Below are positions 9,323 through 20,886 of a DNA stretch of 64,000 nt, piece after piece (positions within the stretch are counted from its first letter, which is position 1; each line of letters begins with the position of its first letter). Source of the DNA: Nesterenkonia aurantiaca (GTDB taxonomy: Bacteria; Actinomycetota; Actinomycetes; Actinomycetales; Micrococcaceae). The position numbers were made by a program, and so were the translations under genes. Location: positions 186,001 through 250,000 of the forward strand of contig NZ_SOAN01000004.1 in assembly GCF_004364585.1 (NCBI RefSeq). The letters are read 5' to 3'. A model generated the notes under the pieces. That model was not told the DNA's origin. It worked only from the letters and a program-made list of their open reading frames with translations, and did no database searches.

Positions 9323-9366
9323 CAGGCGGGCCCCCGGTCTCCGTGAGGAGTCCGGGGGCCCGCCTG
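9323..9366 (-). terminator. Strong hairpin at the end of the ATP synthase operon
   Basis: Perfect 15-bp inverted repeat (9323-9337 with 9352-9366, arms CAGGCGGGCCCCCGG) with a 14-nt loop, about 30 bp past the atpC stop. There is no U-tract, so termination strength is uncertain. Confidence 0.7.
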
Positions 9367-9397
9367 GTGATGCGGTTGGATCAGTCGGTGGGAAGAC

Positions 9398-9664
9398 TCA
9401 GCTCTCGTCGAGCTCGGCCTTGTCCGCCACGATGGTCACCTGATCGGAGTCCACGGAGAAGAATCCTCCACTGACCCGAGCCCGCACCGGAGCGCCCTCG
9501 ACGGGGTTGATGACCAGGTCACCTTCGGCCAGCAGCGAGAGCACCGGGGTGTGACCCGGCAGGATGCCGATGTCACCCTCCACGGTGCGCCCGCGCACCG
9601 ACTTCGCGGCACCGGACCAGACGGCGTGGTCGCTGGCGACCACCTGGACGTCGAGTTCGGCCAT
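9398..9664 (-). CDS. atpC: ATP synthase F1 epsilon subunit, short form
   Basis: An 88-residue protein with the epsilon beta-sandwich domain: LDVQVVASDHAVWSG, GDIGILPGHTPVLSLL and VRARVSGGFFSVDSDQVTIVADKAE. It stops at AELDES, so the C-terminal helical hairpin of longer epsilon subunits (E. coli about 139 residues, M. tuberculosis about 121) is missing. That domain inhibits ATP hydrolysis in other species, so regulation must differ here. Starts 2 bp after atpD and is the last gene of the operon. Confidence 0.95.
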   Translation of the reverse strand: MAELDVQVVASDHAVWSGAAKSVRGRTVEGDIGILPGHTPVLSLLAEGDLVINPVEGAPVRARVSGGFFSVDSDQVTIVADKAELDES

Positions 9665-9666
9665 GC

Positions 9667-11157
<1,491 letters not shown>

Positions 11158-11196
11158 TCAAAACGTCTGTTGTTGGCCTGCGGGAGTACCCGTGGG

Positions 11197-12090
11197 CTAG
11201 CTCGCGGCCAGAGCGTCGGCACCCGCGATGAGCTCGCTGAGCTCCTGGGTGATCTCGGCCTGGCGAGCGTTGTTGCGCAACAGGGTGTACTTCTTGATGA
11301 GGTCGTCCGCATTGTCGGCAGCGGACTTCATCGCCCGCTGGCGAGCTGCGAGCTCCGATGCCGAGGCCTCCAGCATCGCCGCGAAGATCTTGGACTCGAT
11401 GTACCGCGGGAGCAGCGCATCGAGGACCTCTTCGGCGGCGGGCTCGAAGTCGTACAGCGGGGTGGGCTCGTGCTTGGCGTCCGCATCCTGCTCCACGAAG
11501 GCCAGCGGCAACAGACGTCGCACCACCGGCTCCTGCTTCACCATGGACTGGAACTCGGTGTAGACGAGGTACAGCTCGTCCACGCCACCCTCCTCGGTGG
11601 GCTGCAGGAAGCGATCGACCAGTGTGCGGCCGATCTCCTGAGCACGGTCCACCTCGGGGGCGTCGGTGTTTCCGGTCCATACCTGGTCATACTCCCGCTC
11701 ACGGAAGTCGTAGAACGCCTGCGCCTTGCGTCCATAGAGGTAGGGGCGGATCTCCTTGCCGTCCTCCCGAAGGCGCTTGGTCAGGGCTTCGCCCCGCTTG
11801 AGCACATTCGTGGAGTAGGCGCCGGCGAGTCCGCGGTCGCTGGTGAGGATCAGCACTGCCGCGCGGGTGGGGTTCTCCACCTTTGTGGTCAGCACATGAT
11901 CGATGTCGTTCTGCGAGGCCACGGCGGAGACCGCACGTGTGATGGCATCTGCGTATGGCGAGGCTGCCCGCGCACGGCTGCGTGCTTTGCCGATGCGAGA
12001 CGTCGCGATCAGCTCCATCGCCTTGAAGATCTTCTTCATCGACGAGGTCGATGCGATCTTCTGGCGGTAGACGCGAATCTGGGCTCCCAT
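11197..12090 (-). CDS. atpG: ATP synthase F1 gamma subunit
   Basis: A 297-residue rotor-shaft protein with the diagnostic N-terminal helix ([20 protein letters not shown], then [10 protein letters not shown]) and the matching C-terminal helix including [25 protein letters not shown]. These two helices form the coiled coil inside the alpha3beta3 ring. The middle section has [15 protein letters not shown]. It lies 57 bp after atpA. Confidence 0.97.
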   Translation of the reverse strand: MGAQIRVYRQKIASTSSMKKIFKAMELIATSRIGKARSRARAASPYADAITRAVSAVASQNDIDHVLTTKVENPTRAAVLILTSDRGLAGAYSTNVLKRGEALTKRLREDGKEIRPYLYGRKAQAFYDFREREYDQVWTGNTDAPEVDRAQEIGRTLVDRFLQPTEEGGVDELYLVYTEFQSMVKQEPVVRRLLPLAFVEQDADAKHEPTPLYDFEPAAEEVLDALLPRYIESKIFAAMLEASASELAARQRAMKSAADNADDLIKKYTLLRNNARQAEITQELSELIAGADALAAS

Positions 12091-12147
12091 GCTTGTCCTT
12101 CCCTGATGTCGTCCAGCAAGTGATTCTGCTCAGCGGGGGTGAAAACC

Positions 12148-13776
12148 TCAGCTGCGGGCGGGAATCTCTTCCTGGCTGATCTCGTCGGCGGACATCGCGT
12201 CGGTCTGCTCGTTGCCCACGATGGACGAAGCACCCTCGGCGTGGAATTCCTTCTTGAACGCGACCATGGCGTCCTTGAGCGCGCTGACGGTGTCGTCCTC
12301 CAGCTTGCCGGAGGCGGCGATGTTGGTCAGCACGTTGGTCTTGCGACGCAGGTAGTCCAGCCAGTCCGTCTCGAAGCGCTTGATGTCAGCGGTCTCGACA
12401 TCGTCCAGGTGACCCTGGGCGCCGGTCCAGATCGATGCGACCTGGTCCTCGATCGGGTACGGCGTGTACTGCGCCTGCTTGAGCAGCTCGGTCTGTCGCT
12501 CGCCGCGCACCAGCTGCTGGCGGGTGGCGGGGTCCAGGTCCGAGGCGAACATCGCGAAGGCCTGCATGTCGCGGTACTGCGCCAGGTCCAGCTTCAGCGT
12601 GCCCGAGACCTTCTTCATGGCCTTGAGCTGCGCGGCACCACCGACGCGGGACACCGAGATGCCCACGTCGACTGCCGGACGCTGGTTGGCGTTGAACAGG
12701 TCCGACTGCAGGAAGATCTGACCGTCGGTGATCGAGATGACGTTGGTCGGGATGTAGGCCGAGACGTCGTTGGCCTTGGTCTCCACCAGCGGCAGTCCGG
12801 TCATCGAACCGGCGCCGAGCTCGTCGGAGAGCTTGGCACAACGCTCGAGCAGACGGGAGTGCAGGTAGAACACGTCGCCGGGGTAGGCTTCGCGGCCCGG
12901 TGGGCGACGCAGCAGCAACGAGACCGCGCGGTAGGCCTCAGCCTGCTTGGAGAGGTCATCAAAGACGATCAGCACGTGCTTGCCGCCGTACATCCAGTGC
13001 TGGCCGATGGCCGAGCCGGCGAACGGCGCCAGGTACTTATAACCGGCGGGGTCTGAGGCCGGGGACGCCACGATGGTGGTGTACTCCAGCGCGCCGCGCT
13101 CCTCCAGGGTCTGCCGCACGGCAGCGATGGTGGAGGCCTTCTGGCCCACAGCGACGTAGACACAGCGGACCTGCTTGGCGACATCGCCGGATTCCCAGTT
13201 CGCCTTCTGGTTCAGGATGGCGTCGATGGCGATCGCGGTCTTGCCGGTCTGGCGGTCACCGATGATCAGCTGACGCTGGCCGCGGCCGATCGGGATCATG
13301 GCGTCGATGGCCTTGATGCCGGTCTGCAGCGGCTCGTGCACGGATTTGCGCTGCACCACCGAGGGAGCCTGAAGCTCCATCGGACGGCGACCCTCCGGGG
13401 TGATGTCGCCCTTGTCGTCGATGGGCGTGCCCAGCGGGTCGACCACGCGACCCAGGAACTCGTCACCGACCGGGACCGAGAGGACCTCGCCGGTGCGGGT
13501 GACCTCCTGGCCCTCCTCGATGCCGGAGAACTCGCCGAGGATCACGACGCCGATCTCTCGGGTGTCGAGGTTCTGGGCCAGGCCCAGAGTGCCGTCTTCG
13601 AAGCGAAGAAGTTCGTTTGCCATGGTCGAGGGAAGTCCCTCGACACGAGCGATGCCGTCAGCCGCGGAGATCACGCGTCCGACCTCGACGCGCTCTGCGC
13701 TGCCGGGATCGTAGGATGCGGCGAAATCGTTCAAGGCGTTGCGGACGTCGTCGGCGTTGATGGTCAAGTCGGCCAT
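12148..13776 (-). CDS. atpA: ATP synthase F1 alpha subunit
   Basis: A 542-residue protein with P-loop [13 protein letters not shown], the conserved [11 protein letters not shown], and the [40 protein letters not shown] block (quoted in part by motif positions near residues 270-310). It binds nucleotide without catalysing and pairs with beta. The tail after about residue 510 is Glu/Ser rich and slightly longer than in E. coli. It lies 89 bp after atpH. Confidence 0.97.
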   Translation of the reverse strand: MADLTINADDVRNALNDFAASYDPGSAERVEVGRVISAADGIARVEGLPSTMANELLRFEDGTLGLAQNLDTREIGVVILGEFSGIEEGQEVTRTGEVLSVPVGDEFLGRVVDPLGTPIDDKGDITPEGRRPMELQAPSVVQRKSVHEPLQTGIKAIDAMIPIGRGQRQLIIGDRQTGKTAIAIDAILNQKANWESGDVAKQVRCVYVAVGQKASTIAAVRQTLEERGALEYTTIVASPASDPAGYKYLAPFAGSAIGQHWMYGGKHVLIVFDDLSKQAEAYRAVSLLLRRPPGREAYPGDVFYLHSRLLERCAKLSDELGAGSMTGLPLVETKANDVSAYIPTNVISITDGQIFLQSDLFNANQRPAVDVGISVSRVGGAAQLKAMKKVSGTLKLDLAQYRDMQAFAMFASDLDPATRQQLVRGERQTELLKQAQYTPYPIEDQVASIWTGAQGHLDDVETADIKRFETDWLDYLRRKTNVLTNIAASGKLEDDTVSALKDAMVAFKKEFHAEGASSIVGNEQTDAMSADEISQEEIPARS

Positions 13777-13865
13777 CTGCAGTCCCTGCTCTCCTCAGTC
13801 ATGGCCGCAGTCTGCGGCCGGGTGGTTCAAAGATTCACGTATGTGTTGAGCCAGTCTGAAGAAGA

Positions 13866-14674
13866 CTAGCTGGCCAGTCTCCGGTTCAGGTCATTGAGCT
13901 TGGTGGCCACCGTTGAGTCGACCACCTCATCTCCGACCTGGACACGGATGCCGCCGACCACGGCCGGGTCGAGCACGACGTCGAGCTTGAGCTCTCGACC
14001 GAAGTAACGGTCCAGGCTTGCCCCGAGCCGCTGCATATAGCTGGGGTCCAGCTCCTTGGCGACGGTGACCAGTGCGATCCAGCGCTGCTGGCGTGCTGCG
14101 ATCTGCTCGGTGAAGCGCTCGACGAGCTGCGAGGGACGAAGCCCGCGCGGCGCCGTCACGGCGCGATCGATGAGCAGCCGCGCCTCGGCGCTGGCTCCCG
14201 GTGAGAGCTGCGCACCGAGCTTCTGCTTGGCTTCGCCGGTTGCCTGGGCGTCGGTCAGCGCACGCTGCACCTGGTGCGAGGAGGCCACGGTCCGCCGGAA
14301 GTCCAGCAGCGCGGTCTCCAGCTTCTCGAGTCCTGCCAGGCCCTCACGCTCGGCCTGCACCACCACCACTACGACGGCGAGGACCTCGACGGCATCGCCG
14401 AGATCGCGCTCCTTGCTCCAGCGTCGTGAGACCAGGGCATCGAGGACTTCCGTCGTCGTGGCCTTGACCTTCGCGCCGAAGAGGCTGCGCGCCATCGCCA
14501 CCCGATCCTGCGGATCACGGGAGGGGTCGGTGAGGCTGCGGCGCAGCCCTGCCGAGGAATCGAGGACATCCAGTACAGCGAAGAGCTCGCGGGCGACCTC
14601 GAGGTCGGCCTGCGCCAATGACGGCGCGAGCTCCTGCTGCACGGCTGCCAGGGATTCGGTGGTCACCGCTGCCA

Positions 14675-14675
<1 letters not shown>
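13866..14675 (-). CDS. atpH: ATP synthase F1 delta subunit
   Basis: A 269-residue delta subunit, longer than the 177-residue E. coli protein, as is usual in actinobacteria. The C-terminal part has the family motif PAVVGGIRVQVGDEVVDSTVATKLNDL. Delta sits on top of F1 and joins it to the b-subunit stalk. Its ATG shares one base with the atpF stop codon (TAATG), so the two are translationally coupled. Confidence 0.93.
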
Positions 14676-15259
<584 letters not shown>

Positions 15260-15325
15260 TCAGTAGTCTGACGATCTCAGAGGGCCCGGAGCTCCGGTGC
15301 CCGTCCCAGAAGAATCGAACCAGCG

Positions 15326-15529
15326 TCAGAGCACGAAGGCGAAGACGATGGCAAGGATGAAGACCGCCTCCGCCAGCGCGAAGCCGAGGATGGCGATGGG
15401 CTGCAGCACGCGCTGCGCCTCGGGCTGGCGGGCCACACCGTTGAGGTAGGCCGAGAAGATCATGCCGATGGCCAGTGCAGCGCCGAAGCCTGCGAGACCC
15501 ATACCGACCATGTTCAGAGTGCCGTCCAT
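15326..15529 (-). CDS. atpE: ATP synthase Fo c subunit (proton-carrying ring)
   Basis: A 67-residue helical hairpin. Helix 1 is Gly/Ala rich ([15 protein letters not shown]), the polar loop is NGVARQPEA, and helix 2 holds the ion-binding carboxylate, the Glu in [13 protein letters not shown]. The extra Gln/Ser/Thr ligands of Na+-binding rings are absent, so it is most likely proton-driven. It is the binding target class of diarylquinolines in mycobacteria. Confidence 0.97.
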   Translation of the reverse strand: MDGTLNMVGMGLAGFGAALAIGMIFSAYLNGVARQPEAQRVLQPIAILGFALAEAVFILAIVFAFVL

Positions 15530-15664
15530 ATGTGTTGCTCACTTTCTGTACGAGTCCGGCGTGCGTACCACGCGGACGGTTCAATGTCAGGCTCACCGGC
15601 GTCTGCCGGTCCGCCGCTGCGACTCGGTGTCCGTCTCAGGTCATCCGAACCGCATAGAGGAAAA

Positions 15665-16474
15665 TCAGTGGGCGTCAGCCTCGATGGAGCCCTGGATGTA
15701 GATCGCTGTCAGCAGGGCGAAGACGAAGGCCTGCAGGACCATCATGATGAGCTCCAGGAAGTACAGCGGGATGGAGCCCACCAGGATCAGCGCGCCGAGG
15801 CCGTAGCCGTCCAGACCGCCCTGCTGGGCGACGAGGAACTCGACGCCGGAGCCGGCGAGCATCACGATGATGTGACCGGCGAGCATCACGGCCATCAGAC
15901 GCAGCGAGTGCGTGAGCGGACGGATGATGAAGTTCGAGAGGAACTCCAGGACCACCAGCAGCGGCAGCAGCCACTTCGGCACGCCCGAGGGCACCGTCAT
16001 GAGCTTGATGAATTTCGGCCCGTGGGTCCTGAAGCCCAGCACGATCCAGGCGATCCAGATGATTCCGGCCAGCGCGTAGGCGGGGCCGGCGTGGGAGAAG
16101 GTCGGCAGCTGCAGGCCCGGGATGGCGCCGAAGATGTTGTTGACCAGCACGAAGAAGAACACCGCGAAGAGCAGCGGGATCCACTGCCGGAAGTGCTTCT
16201 CACCGAGGATGTCGCGCCCCAGGGTGTGCCGGACGAATCCATAGCCGGACTCCGCGATGAACTGGGTGCGGGATGGAACCAGGGACTGCTTCCGGATCGC
16301 CCACATGAAGAACCAGGAGATGACGATGACCGAGAGGATGACCATCAGCATGTTCTTGCCGAAGCCAGTCCCCCACTCCGCCATCCAGGGAAAGATCTCC
16401 GGAAGGTGCGTCTCAGAAATCGTGGGCGGCTGGAATCCACCTTCATTGGTGGCCATGGGCGCAAGCGAATGCAA
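15665..16474 (-). CDS. atpB: ATP synthase Fo a subunit
   Basis: A 269-residue membrane protein that forms the proton half-channels. The essential arginine is in THSLRLMAVMLAGH. The frame begins at a TTG at 16474 preceded 6 nt upstream by AGAGGA, a good ribosome binding site. The first ATG (16456) has none, so I keep the TTG. First gene of the ATP synthase operon. No atpI-like gene fits in the 271 bp before it. Confidence 0.93.
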   Translation of the reverse strand: MHSLAPMATNEGGFQPPTISETHLPEIFPWMAEWGTGFGKNMLMVILSVIVISWFFMWAIRKQSLVPSRTQFIAESGYGFVRHTLGRDILGEKHFRQWIPLLFAVFFFVLVNNIFGAIPGLQLPTFSHAGPAYALAGIIWIAWIVLGFRTHGPKFIKLMTVPSGVPKWLLPLLVVLEFLSNFIIRPLTHSLRLMAVMLAGHIIVMLAGSGVEFLVAQQGGLDGYGLGALILVGSIPLYFLELIMMVLQAFVFALLTAIYIQGSIEADAH

Positions 16475-16617
16475 CGCTGGTCCTCTCTGCGGTGTCCGTC
16501 AGTGGGTTACTACCCCGGGCATCGGAAGCCGGATCAACTCCGTCTCGCCTTGTATGTGGTCCGCCGGTCTACGAGAAAGACTTCCGAAGACGGTCCACGG
16601 GCAACTCCCCCACGCAG

Positions 16618-16631
16618 GTGTGAGAACACAC
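16618..16631. repeat. Small inverted repeat in the atp leader
   Basis: GTGTG-AGAA-CACAC, a perfect 5-bp inverted repeat with a 4-nt spacer, lies about 25-40 nt downstream of the proposed atp promoter -10 box. It may be an operator or a small stem in the leader mRNA. Confidence 0.3.
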
Positions 16632-16656
16632 GGAACTAGTGTGGGAAGTCACCGAA

Positions 16657-16662
16657 AGCTTA
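16657..16662 (-). promoter_or_regulatory. Candidate extended -10 promoter of the atp operon
   Basis: TGGTAAGCT on the minus strand gives an extended -10 (TGn plus TAAGCT) just after the hairpin that follows the wecA-like gene. It would give a leader of about 175 nt before atpB. Confidence 0.35.
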
Positions 16663-16676
16663 CCAGAACAACGACC

Positions 16677-16691
16677 CCCGGCACTGCCGGG
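16677..16691 (-). terminator. Hairpin after the wecA-like gene
   Basis: CCCGGCA-C-TGCCGGG, a 7-bp perfect stem 55 bp past the stop, followed on the minus strand by GTCGTTGTT. A weak terminator candidate separating this gene from the atp operon. Confidence 0.4.
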
Positions 16692-16745
16692 CAACACTGG
16701 CGCGGGGCAGTCCCACCCCACTCACGGCCAGGTCCAGGGGCTGGC

Positions 16746-17894
16746 TCAGCCGCCCAGCCGGTGCCGCAGTGCCCGTTGGGCGGCGGCACGGTTGACTCGC
16801 AGCGCACGACGCCGAAGCCAGGGCCCCAGCGTGAGCACCACCGCGGCGCCCAGGCTCAGCAGCATGCCCGAGGTGACCAGCCACCAGGGCAGGAAGTTGA
16901 AGGACACAGCCCCGAAGGCGAACAGCGCCGACCAGAGGTAGAGCAGCAGCACCGCCTGCGGGTGGGAGTAGCCGCCGTCGACCAGCTTGTGGTGCAGGTG
17001 CCCGCGATCCGGGGTGAACGGCGAGGACCCGCGCGCGGTGCGCCGGACCACCGCCATCGCCAGGTCCAGCAGGGGAAGCAGGGTCACCGCCAGCGGCAGC
17101 AGGATCGGCATGTACGCCGGGATGTTACGGAATCTGAAGCCCTCGGCGAGCTGGCCGACGTCGGCGGTCACCGCGAGGGCCCCGGCAGCCATGACCAGTC
17201 CCAGCAGCATCGCCCCGGTGTCGCCCATGATGATCTTGGAGGGGTAGAAGTTGTGCGGCAGGAACCCCAGGCAGGAGCCCACCAGCACCGCCATCAGCAG
17301 GGTCACCAGGTTCGAGGCGTCGAAGGCGTTGATGGAGAGCGTCAACAGGTAGCTGTAGATGAAGAAGGCGGCGCCGCCGAGCGCGGCGACCCCGGCGGCC
17401 AACCCGTCGAGGCCGTCGATGAAGTTGAAGGCGTTGATGGTGAGCACCACCACGAAGACGGTCAGCAGCGACTGGACCAGCGGACCACCCACCCCGAGCC
17501 AGCCCACCGGCATGACCTCGAGCTGGATCCCATGGAGCACCAGGATGACGGCAGCCCCGACCTGTCCGCCGAGCTTGAGCATCCACGGGATGTCCCAGGT
17601 GTCGTCGGCCATGCCGACCAGCAGGATCACCACCATCGCCGCGAACACGCCGCGCACCGGGGTCAGATCGGCGAAGATCCCGCTGAGGTAGGGAATCGTG
17701 GAGGCCGCGGCGAGGCCGACGACCATCCCGAGGAACATCGCCACCCCGCCCCAGCGCGGCTTGATCTGGCTGTGCACATCGCGTTCCCGGATGGGGGTGT
17801 AGATGCCCAGCTTCAGCGCGATGCTTCGCACCGCGGGGGTGAGCAGATAGGTCACCACCATCGAGACGGCGAGGACTGCCAGGAAATAGATCAT
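16746..17894 (-). CDS. wecA: Polyprenyl-phosphate GlcNAc-1-phosphate transferase family (WecA/MraY type)
   Basis: A 382-residue integral membrane enzyme with about eleven helices. Diagnostic motifs are the Asp pair in MADDTWDIPW, NAFNFIDGLDGLAAG, and GDTGAMLLGLV, followed by a His-rich DRGHLHHKLV loop. The family moves a sugar-1-phosphate from a UDP-sugar to polyprenyl phosphate, the first step of arabinogalactan or teichoic acid linker assembly. Position next to the atp operon matches rfe (Rv1302). Starts with a 4-bp overlap with the Sua5 gene. Confidence 0.88.
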   Translation of the reverse strand: MIYFLAVLAVSMVVTYLLTPAVRSIALKLGIYTPIRERDVHSQIKPRWGGVAMFLGMVVGLAAASTIPYLSGIFADLTPVRGVFAAMVVILLVGMADDTWDIPWMLKLGGQVGAAVILVLHGIQLEVMPVGWLGVGGPLVQSLLTVFVVVLTINAFNFIDGLDGLAAGVAALGGAAFFIYSYLLTLSINAFDASNLVTLLMAVLVGSCLGFLPHNFYPSKIIMGDTGAMLLGLVMAAGALAVTADVGQLAEGFRFRNIPAYMPILLPLAVTLLPLLDLAMAVVRRTARGSSPFTPDRGHLHHKLVDGGYSHPQAVLLLYLWSALFAFGAVSFNFLPWWLVTSGMLLSLGAAVVLTLGPWLRRRALRVNRAAAQRALRHRLGG

Positions 17895-18634
17895 GAGTGC
17901 GTGTCGGGCGCCTCTGCCTCAGGCGGGGCTTCAGAGGCCTCTGCCTCAGCCGGAGCTTCGGAGGCCTCTGCCTCAGACGGGGCTTCGGGCGCCAGGCTGG
18001 CGACCACGGCCTGCAGCTCGGCGAGCGGCAGCGCCCCGGGGCGCACCACGCGCAGCGGGGTCACGGTGGCGTCGATGATGGTCGAGGCCTCGGAGGAGCC
18101 GCGGTCGCCGTCGTCGAGGTAGACCGAGACGGATTCCGCGAGCATCTGCTGGGCCTGCGCGACGGTGGTCGCGGCGGGCATGCCGGTGCGGTTGGCCGAG
18201 GAGACGGCCAGCGGTCCGGTCGCGCCGAGCAGGTCCAGGGCGAGATCATCGGCGGGCATGCGCAGCGCCACGGTGCCGCGGGTCTCCCCCAGGTCCCAGC
18301 GCAGCGAGGGCTGGGCATGCAGGATCAGCGTCATCGGACCCGGCCAGAAGGCCTGCGCCAGGGCCCGGGCCTCCTCGGGAACATCGATGGCCAGGGCGTC
18401 CATGATCTCGGGGCGCCCGATCAGCACCGGCGGCGGCATGGCGCGGCTGCGTCCCTTGGCGGCCAGCAGCACCGCGACGGCCTGCGGCGAAAACGCGTCG
18501 GCGCCGATCCCGTAGACCGTGTCGGTGGGCAGGACCACCGTTTCGCCGCGGGAGAGCGCGTCCTGCGCCGCAGAGATGCCCTCGGCGCGGGAGGCGGGGT
18601 CGGTGCAGTCGACTGTCTGGCTCACGCGCGCCAT
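17891..18634 (-). CDS. L-threonylcarbamoyladenylate synthase (Sua5/YciO/YrdC)
   Basis: A 247-residue protein with the family motifs LPTDTVYGIGADAF, PPPVLIGR and SSANRTGMPA. It makes threonylcarbamoyl-AMP from threonine, bicarbonate and ATP for the t6A37 modification of tRNAs. The final 35 residues are an Ala/Glu/Pro repeat (EAEASEAP units) unlike the core enzyme. It overlaps the 3' end of prmC by 13 bp and the wecA-like gene by 4 bp, so all are one operon. Confidence 0.92.
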   Translation of the reverse strand: MARVSQTVDCTDPASRAEGISAAQDALSRGETVVLPTDTVYGIGADAFSPQAVAVLLAAKGRSRAMPPPVLIGRPEIMDALAIDVPEEARALAQAFWPGPMTLILHAQPSLRWDLGETRGTVALRMPADDLALDLLGATGPLAVSSANRTGMPAATTVAQAQQMLAESVSVYLDDGDRGSSEASTIIDATVTPLRVVRPGALPLAELQAVVASLAPEAPSEAEASEAPAEAEASEAPPEAEAPDTHS

Positions 18635-19656
18635 TCTTCCACGCCGAGAGCTGGATCTTGCTCAGCCACGGGGCCTGCGTCAGCGGCAGCGCCGGTGACC
18701 GCGCTGGTGGCGCGGTCTCGTCCGGTGAGGTCTTGGTGGGTGCTGACCTGTGTCAGTGACTCGTCGGCGCGGCAGTGCTCGGCGAGCACCGAAGCCTGGG
18801 ACTCGGCGTGTTCCAGGATGAACCAGCCGCCCGGCACCAGCAGCCGTTTGGCGGCGGCGATCACCGCATGGGGCATGGTGAGTCCGTCGGCTCCCCCGCC
18901 GTAGAGCGCCAGCTCCGGATCATGGACCCGCACCTCCTCCTCGCGCGGCACCATCCCGGCCGGGATATAGGGCGGGTTGGAGACGACGAGGTCGAAGCTG
19001 GACTCCCACTCTTCGGGCACCTCGCGCAGGTCCCGCTGGTGCAGGGCCACGCCGAGCGGGACGAGGTTCAGCTCGGCCCAGGCCACCGCCTGGGCCGAGA
19101 GTTCCACGGCGTGGACCTCGGCGGAGGGATGCTCGGCGGCGATGGCGGCGGCCAGGGCACCGGATCCGGTGCCGAGGTCGATCACCCGGGGCCGCCAGGA
19201 GGCGGGACGCTGGGCGGCCATGAGTGCGAGCTGATCCAAGGCCACCTGGGCGACCTGTTCGGTCTCGGGGCGCGGGATGAAGACTCCGGGGCCCACGCGC
19301 AGCTCGAGGTGCCGGAACGGGGCCAGTCCGGTGAGGTGCTGCAGCGGCACCCGATCGGCGCGCTCGGCGACCAGGTCGGTGAGCTTCTCGGCCTGCTCGG
19401 CGGTGACCGCGCTGCCCGCCACGGCCATGGCGGCGAGACGACCGCGCGGGACGCCGAGCACGTGGGCCGCAAGGATCTCAGCATCGACCCGAGGGCTGGG
19501 CACGCCTGCGGCGCCGAGCCGGGCTGCGGCCTGGTCCAGCAGCTGGTCCGCTGGCTGATTGGCCGGCTGATTCGCCGGCTGCTCAGCTGCCTGATTCGCC
19601 GAGGGCTCAGCTGCCTGGTGTGCAGGCTCGGCTGGGGCGGGATGGTGTGCGGGCAT
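18622..19656 (-). CDS. prmC: Release factor glutamine methyltransferase
   Basis: A 344-residue SAM enzyme that methylates the Gln of the GGQ motif in RF1 and RF2. SAM-binding motif DLGTGSG is at residues 160-166 and the catalytic NPPY at 227-230. The N-terminal helical domain starts near residue 38. Before it lies a repeat-rich tail of Ala, Gln, Asn and Pro (QPANQPANQPADQ). No better start lies inside, so the extra tail may be real. The gene starts 5 bp after prfA, whose product is its substrate. Confidence 0.93.
   Translation of the reverse strand: MPAHHPAPAEPAHQAAEPSANQAAEQPANQPANQPADQLLDQAAARLGAAGVPSPRVDAEILAAHVLGVPRGRLAAMAVAGSAVTAEQAEKLTDLVAERADRVPLQHLTGLAPFRHLELRVGPGVFIPRPETEQVAQVALDQLALMAAQRPASWRPRVIDLGTGSGALAAAIAAEHPSAEVHAVELSAQAVAWAELNLVPLGVALHQRDLREVPEEWESSFDLVVSNPPYIPAGMVPREEEVRVHDPELALYGGGADGLTMPHAVIAAAKRLLVPGGWFILEHAESQASVLAEHCRADESLTQVSTHQDLTGRDRATSAVTGAAADAGPVAEQDPALGVEEWRA
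19545..19620. repeat. Degenerate short repeats in the prmC 5' end
   Basis: Imperfect 12-bp units (ctggctgattgg-like) encode AEQPANQPANQPADQ at the N-terminus of PrmC. Likely an expandable, unstructured tail. Confidence 0.6.
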
Positions 19657-19661
19657 CGGGC

Positions 19662-20768
19662 TCAGGCCTGGTTGTCGTTGAGCGCCGCGAGGCGCTCCTG
19701 CTCGTCGAGCTCGACGCAGGACTGGATCACGGCCTCCAGGTCTCCGTTGATCACGGTGTCGAGGTTGTAGGCCTTGTACCCGCTGCGGTGATCCACGATC
19801 CGGTTCTCCGGGTAGTTGTAGGTGCGGATGCGCTCGGAGCGGTCCATGGTGCGGACCTGGGACTTGCGCACCTGGGCGTTGTCGGCGTCGATCTGTTCCT
19901 GCTGGTGGGCCAGGATCCGGGAGCGCAGCACCCGCATCGCGGCCTCCTTGTTCTGCAGCTGGGACTTCTCGTTCTGCATCGCCACCACGATCCCGGTGGG
20001 CAGGTGGGTGATGCGTACCGCGGAGTCGGTGGTGTTCACGCTCTGCCCGCCGGGCCCGGAGGAGCGGTAGACGTCGATCTTGAGGTCGTTCTGGCTCAGC
20101 TCCAGCTCCTCGGGCTCATCGACCTCGGGCAGGACCAGCACTCCGGCCGCCGAGGTGTGGATCCGGCCCTGGGACTCGGTTTCGGGCACCCGCTGGACCC
20201 GGTGCACCCCGCCTTCGAACTTCAGGTGGGCGTAGACGCCCTGGGCAGGGTCATTGGTGGAGGACTTGATCGCCATCTGTACATCCTTATAGCCCCCCAG
20301 ATCTGAGGGGGTCGAGGAGATGATCTCGGTCTTCCAGCCCCGAGCCTCGGAGTAGCGGGTGTACATGCGCAGCAGGTCCCCGGCGAAGAGCGCCGCCTCA
20401 TCGCCGCCGGCACCACCCTTGATCTCGATGATCACGTTGCGCACATCGTTCTCATCGCGTGGGATGAGCATGCGCAGCAGCTTCGCGGCGGCCTCCTCGC
20501 GCGCAGCCGTGAGCGCGGGGATCTCGGCGGCGAACTCGGAGTCCTCTTCGGCGAGCTCCTGCGTGGTCACCAGGTCCTCGCTGAGCTGTTTCCACGTCTT
20601 GTGCGCCTCGGCCACACCGTTGAGCTGCGCGTAGCGGCGCCCCAGCCGACGCGCCAGGGACTGATCGGCGTGGACCTGTGGATCGGCGAGCTGCTCCTGG
20701 AGCTCCGCGTGCTCGGCGAGCAGCGTCGATACGGAGTCGAACATCCGGGCGTTGATCTCTTCGTCCAT
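19662..20768 (-). CDS. prfA: Peptide chain release factor 1
   Basis: A 368-residue RF1 with GGQ in [19 protein letters not shown] and the stop-codon-reading region [19 protein letters not shown], where the tripeptide motif reads PET rather than the PAT or PVT usual in RF1. It ends translation at UAA and UAG. I start at the ATG at 20768 (MDEEINARM) because GAGAGA lies upstream. The frame stays open to 20822 but the extra 18 residues are unlike the family. Followed 5 bp later by prmC. Confidence 0.95.
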   Translation of the reverse strand: MDEEINARMFDSVSTLLAEHAELQEQLADPQVHADQSLARRLGRRYAQLNGVAEAHKTWKQLSEDLVTTQELAEEDSEFAAEIPALTAAREEAAAKLLRMLIPRDENDVRNVIIEIKGGAGGDEAALFAGDLLRMYTRYSEARGWKTEIISSTPSDLGGYKDVQMAIKSSTNDPAQGVYAHLKFEGGVHRVQRVPETESQGRIHTSAAGVLVLPEVDEPEELELSQNDLKIDVYRSSGPGGQSVNTTDSAVRITHLPTGIVVAMQNEKSQLQNKEAAMRVLRSRILAHQQEQIDADNAQVRKSQVRTMDRSERIRTYNYPENRIVDHRSGYKAYNLDTVINGDLEAVIQSCVELDEQERLAALNDNQA

Positions 20769-20837
20769 GACTGGATTCTCTCTCGTTTCCTGGGCTGGCG
20801 CGCGAACGCAGCGCGGGCGCACCGGGCTGTTACAGGC

Positions 20838-20872
20838 GAAGCCCGGGGAGAGCGGCGCTCTCCCCGGGCTTC
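20838..20872 (-). terminator. Strong hairpin after rho
   Basis: Perfect 16-bp stem (20838-20853 with 20857-20872) with a 3-nt loop, 14 bp past the rho stop. There is no U-tract. It separates rho from prfA, in the place where some actinobacteria carry rpmE. Confidence 0.7.
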
Positions 20873-20886
20873 AGCTGTTGCTGCGG

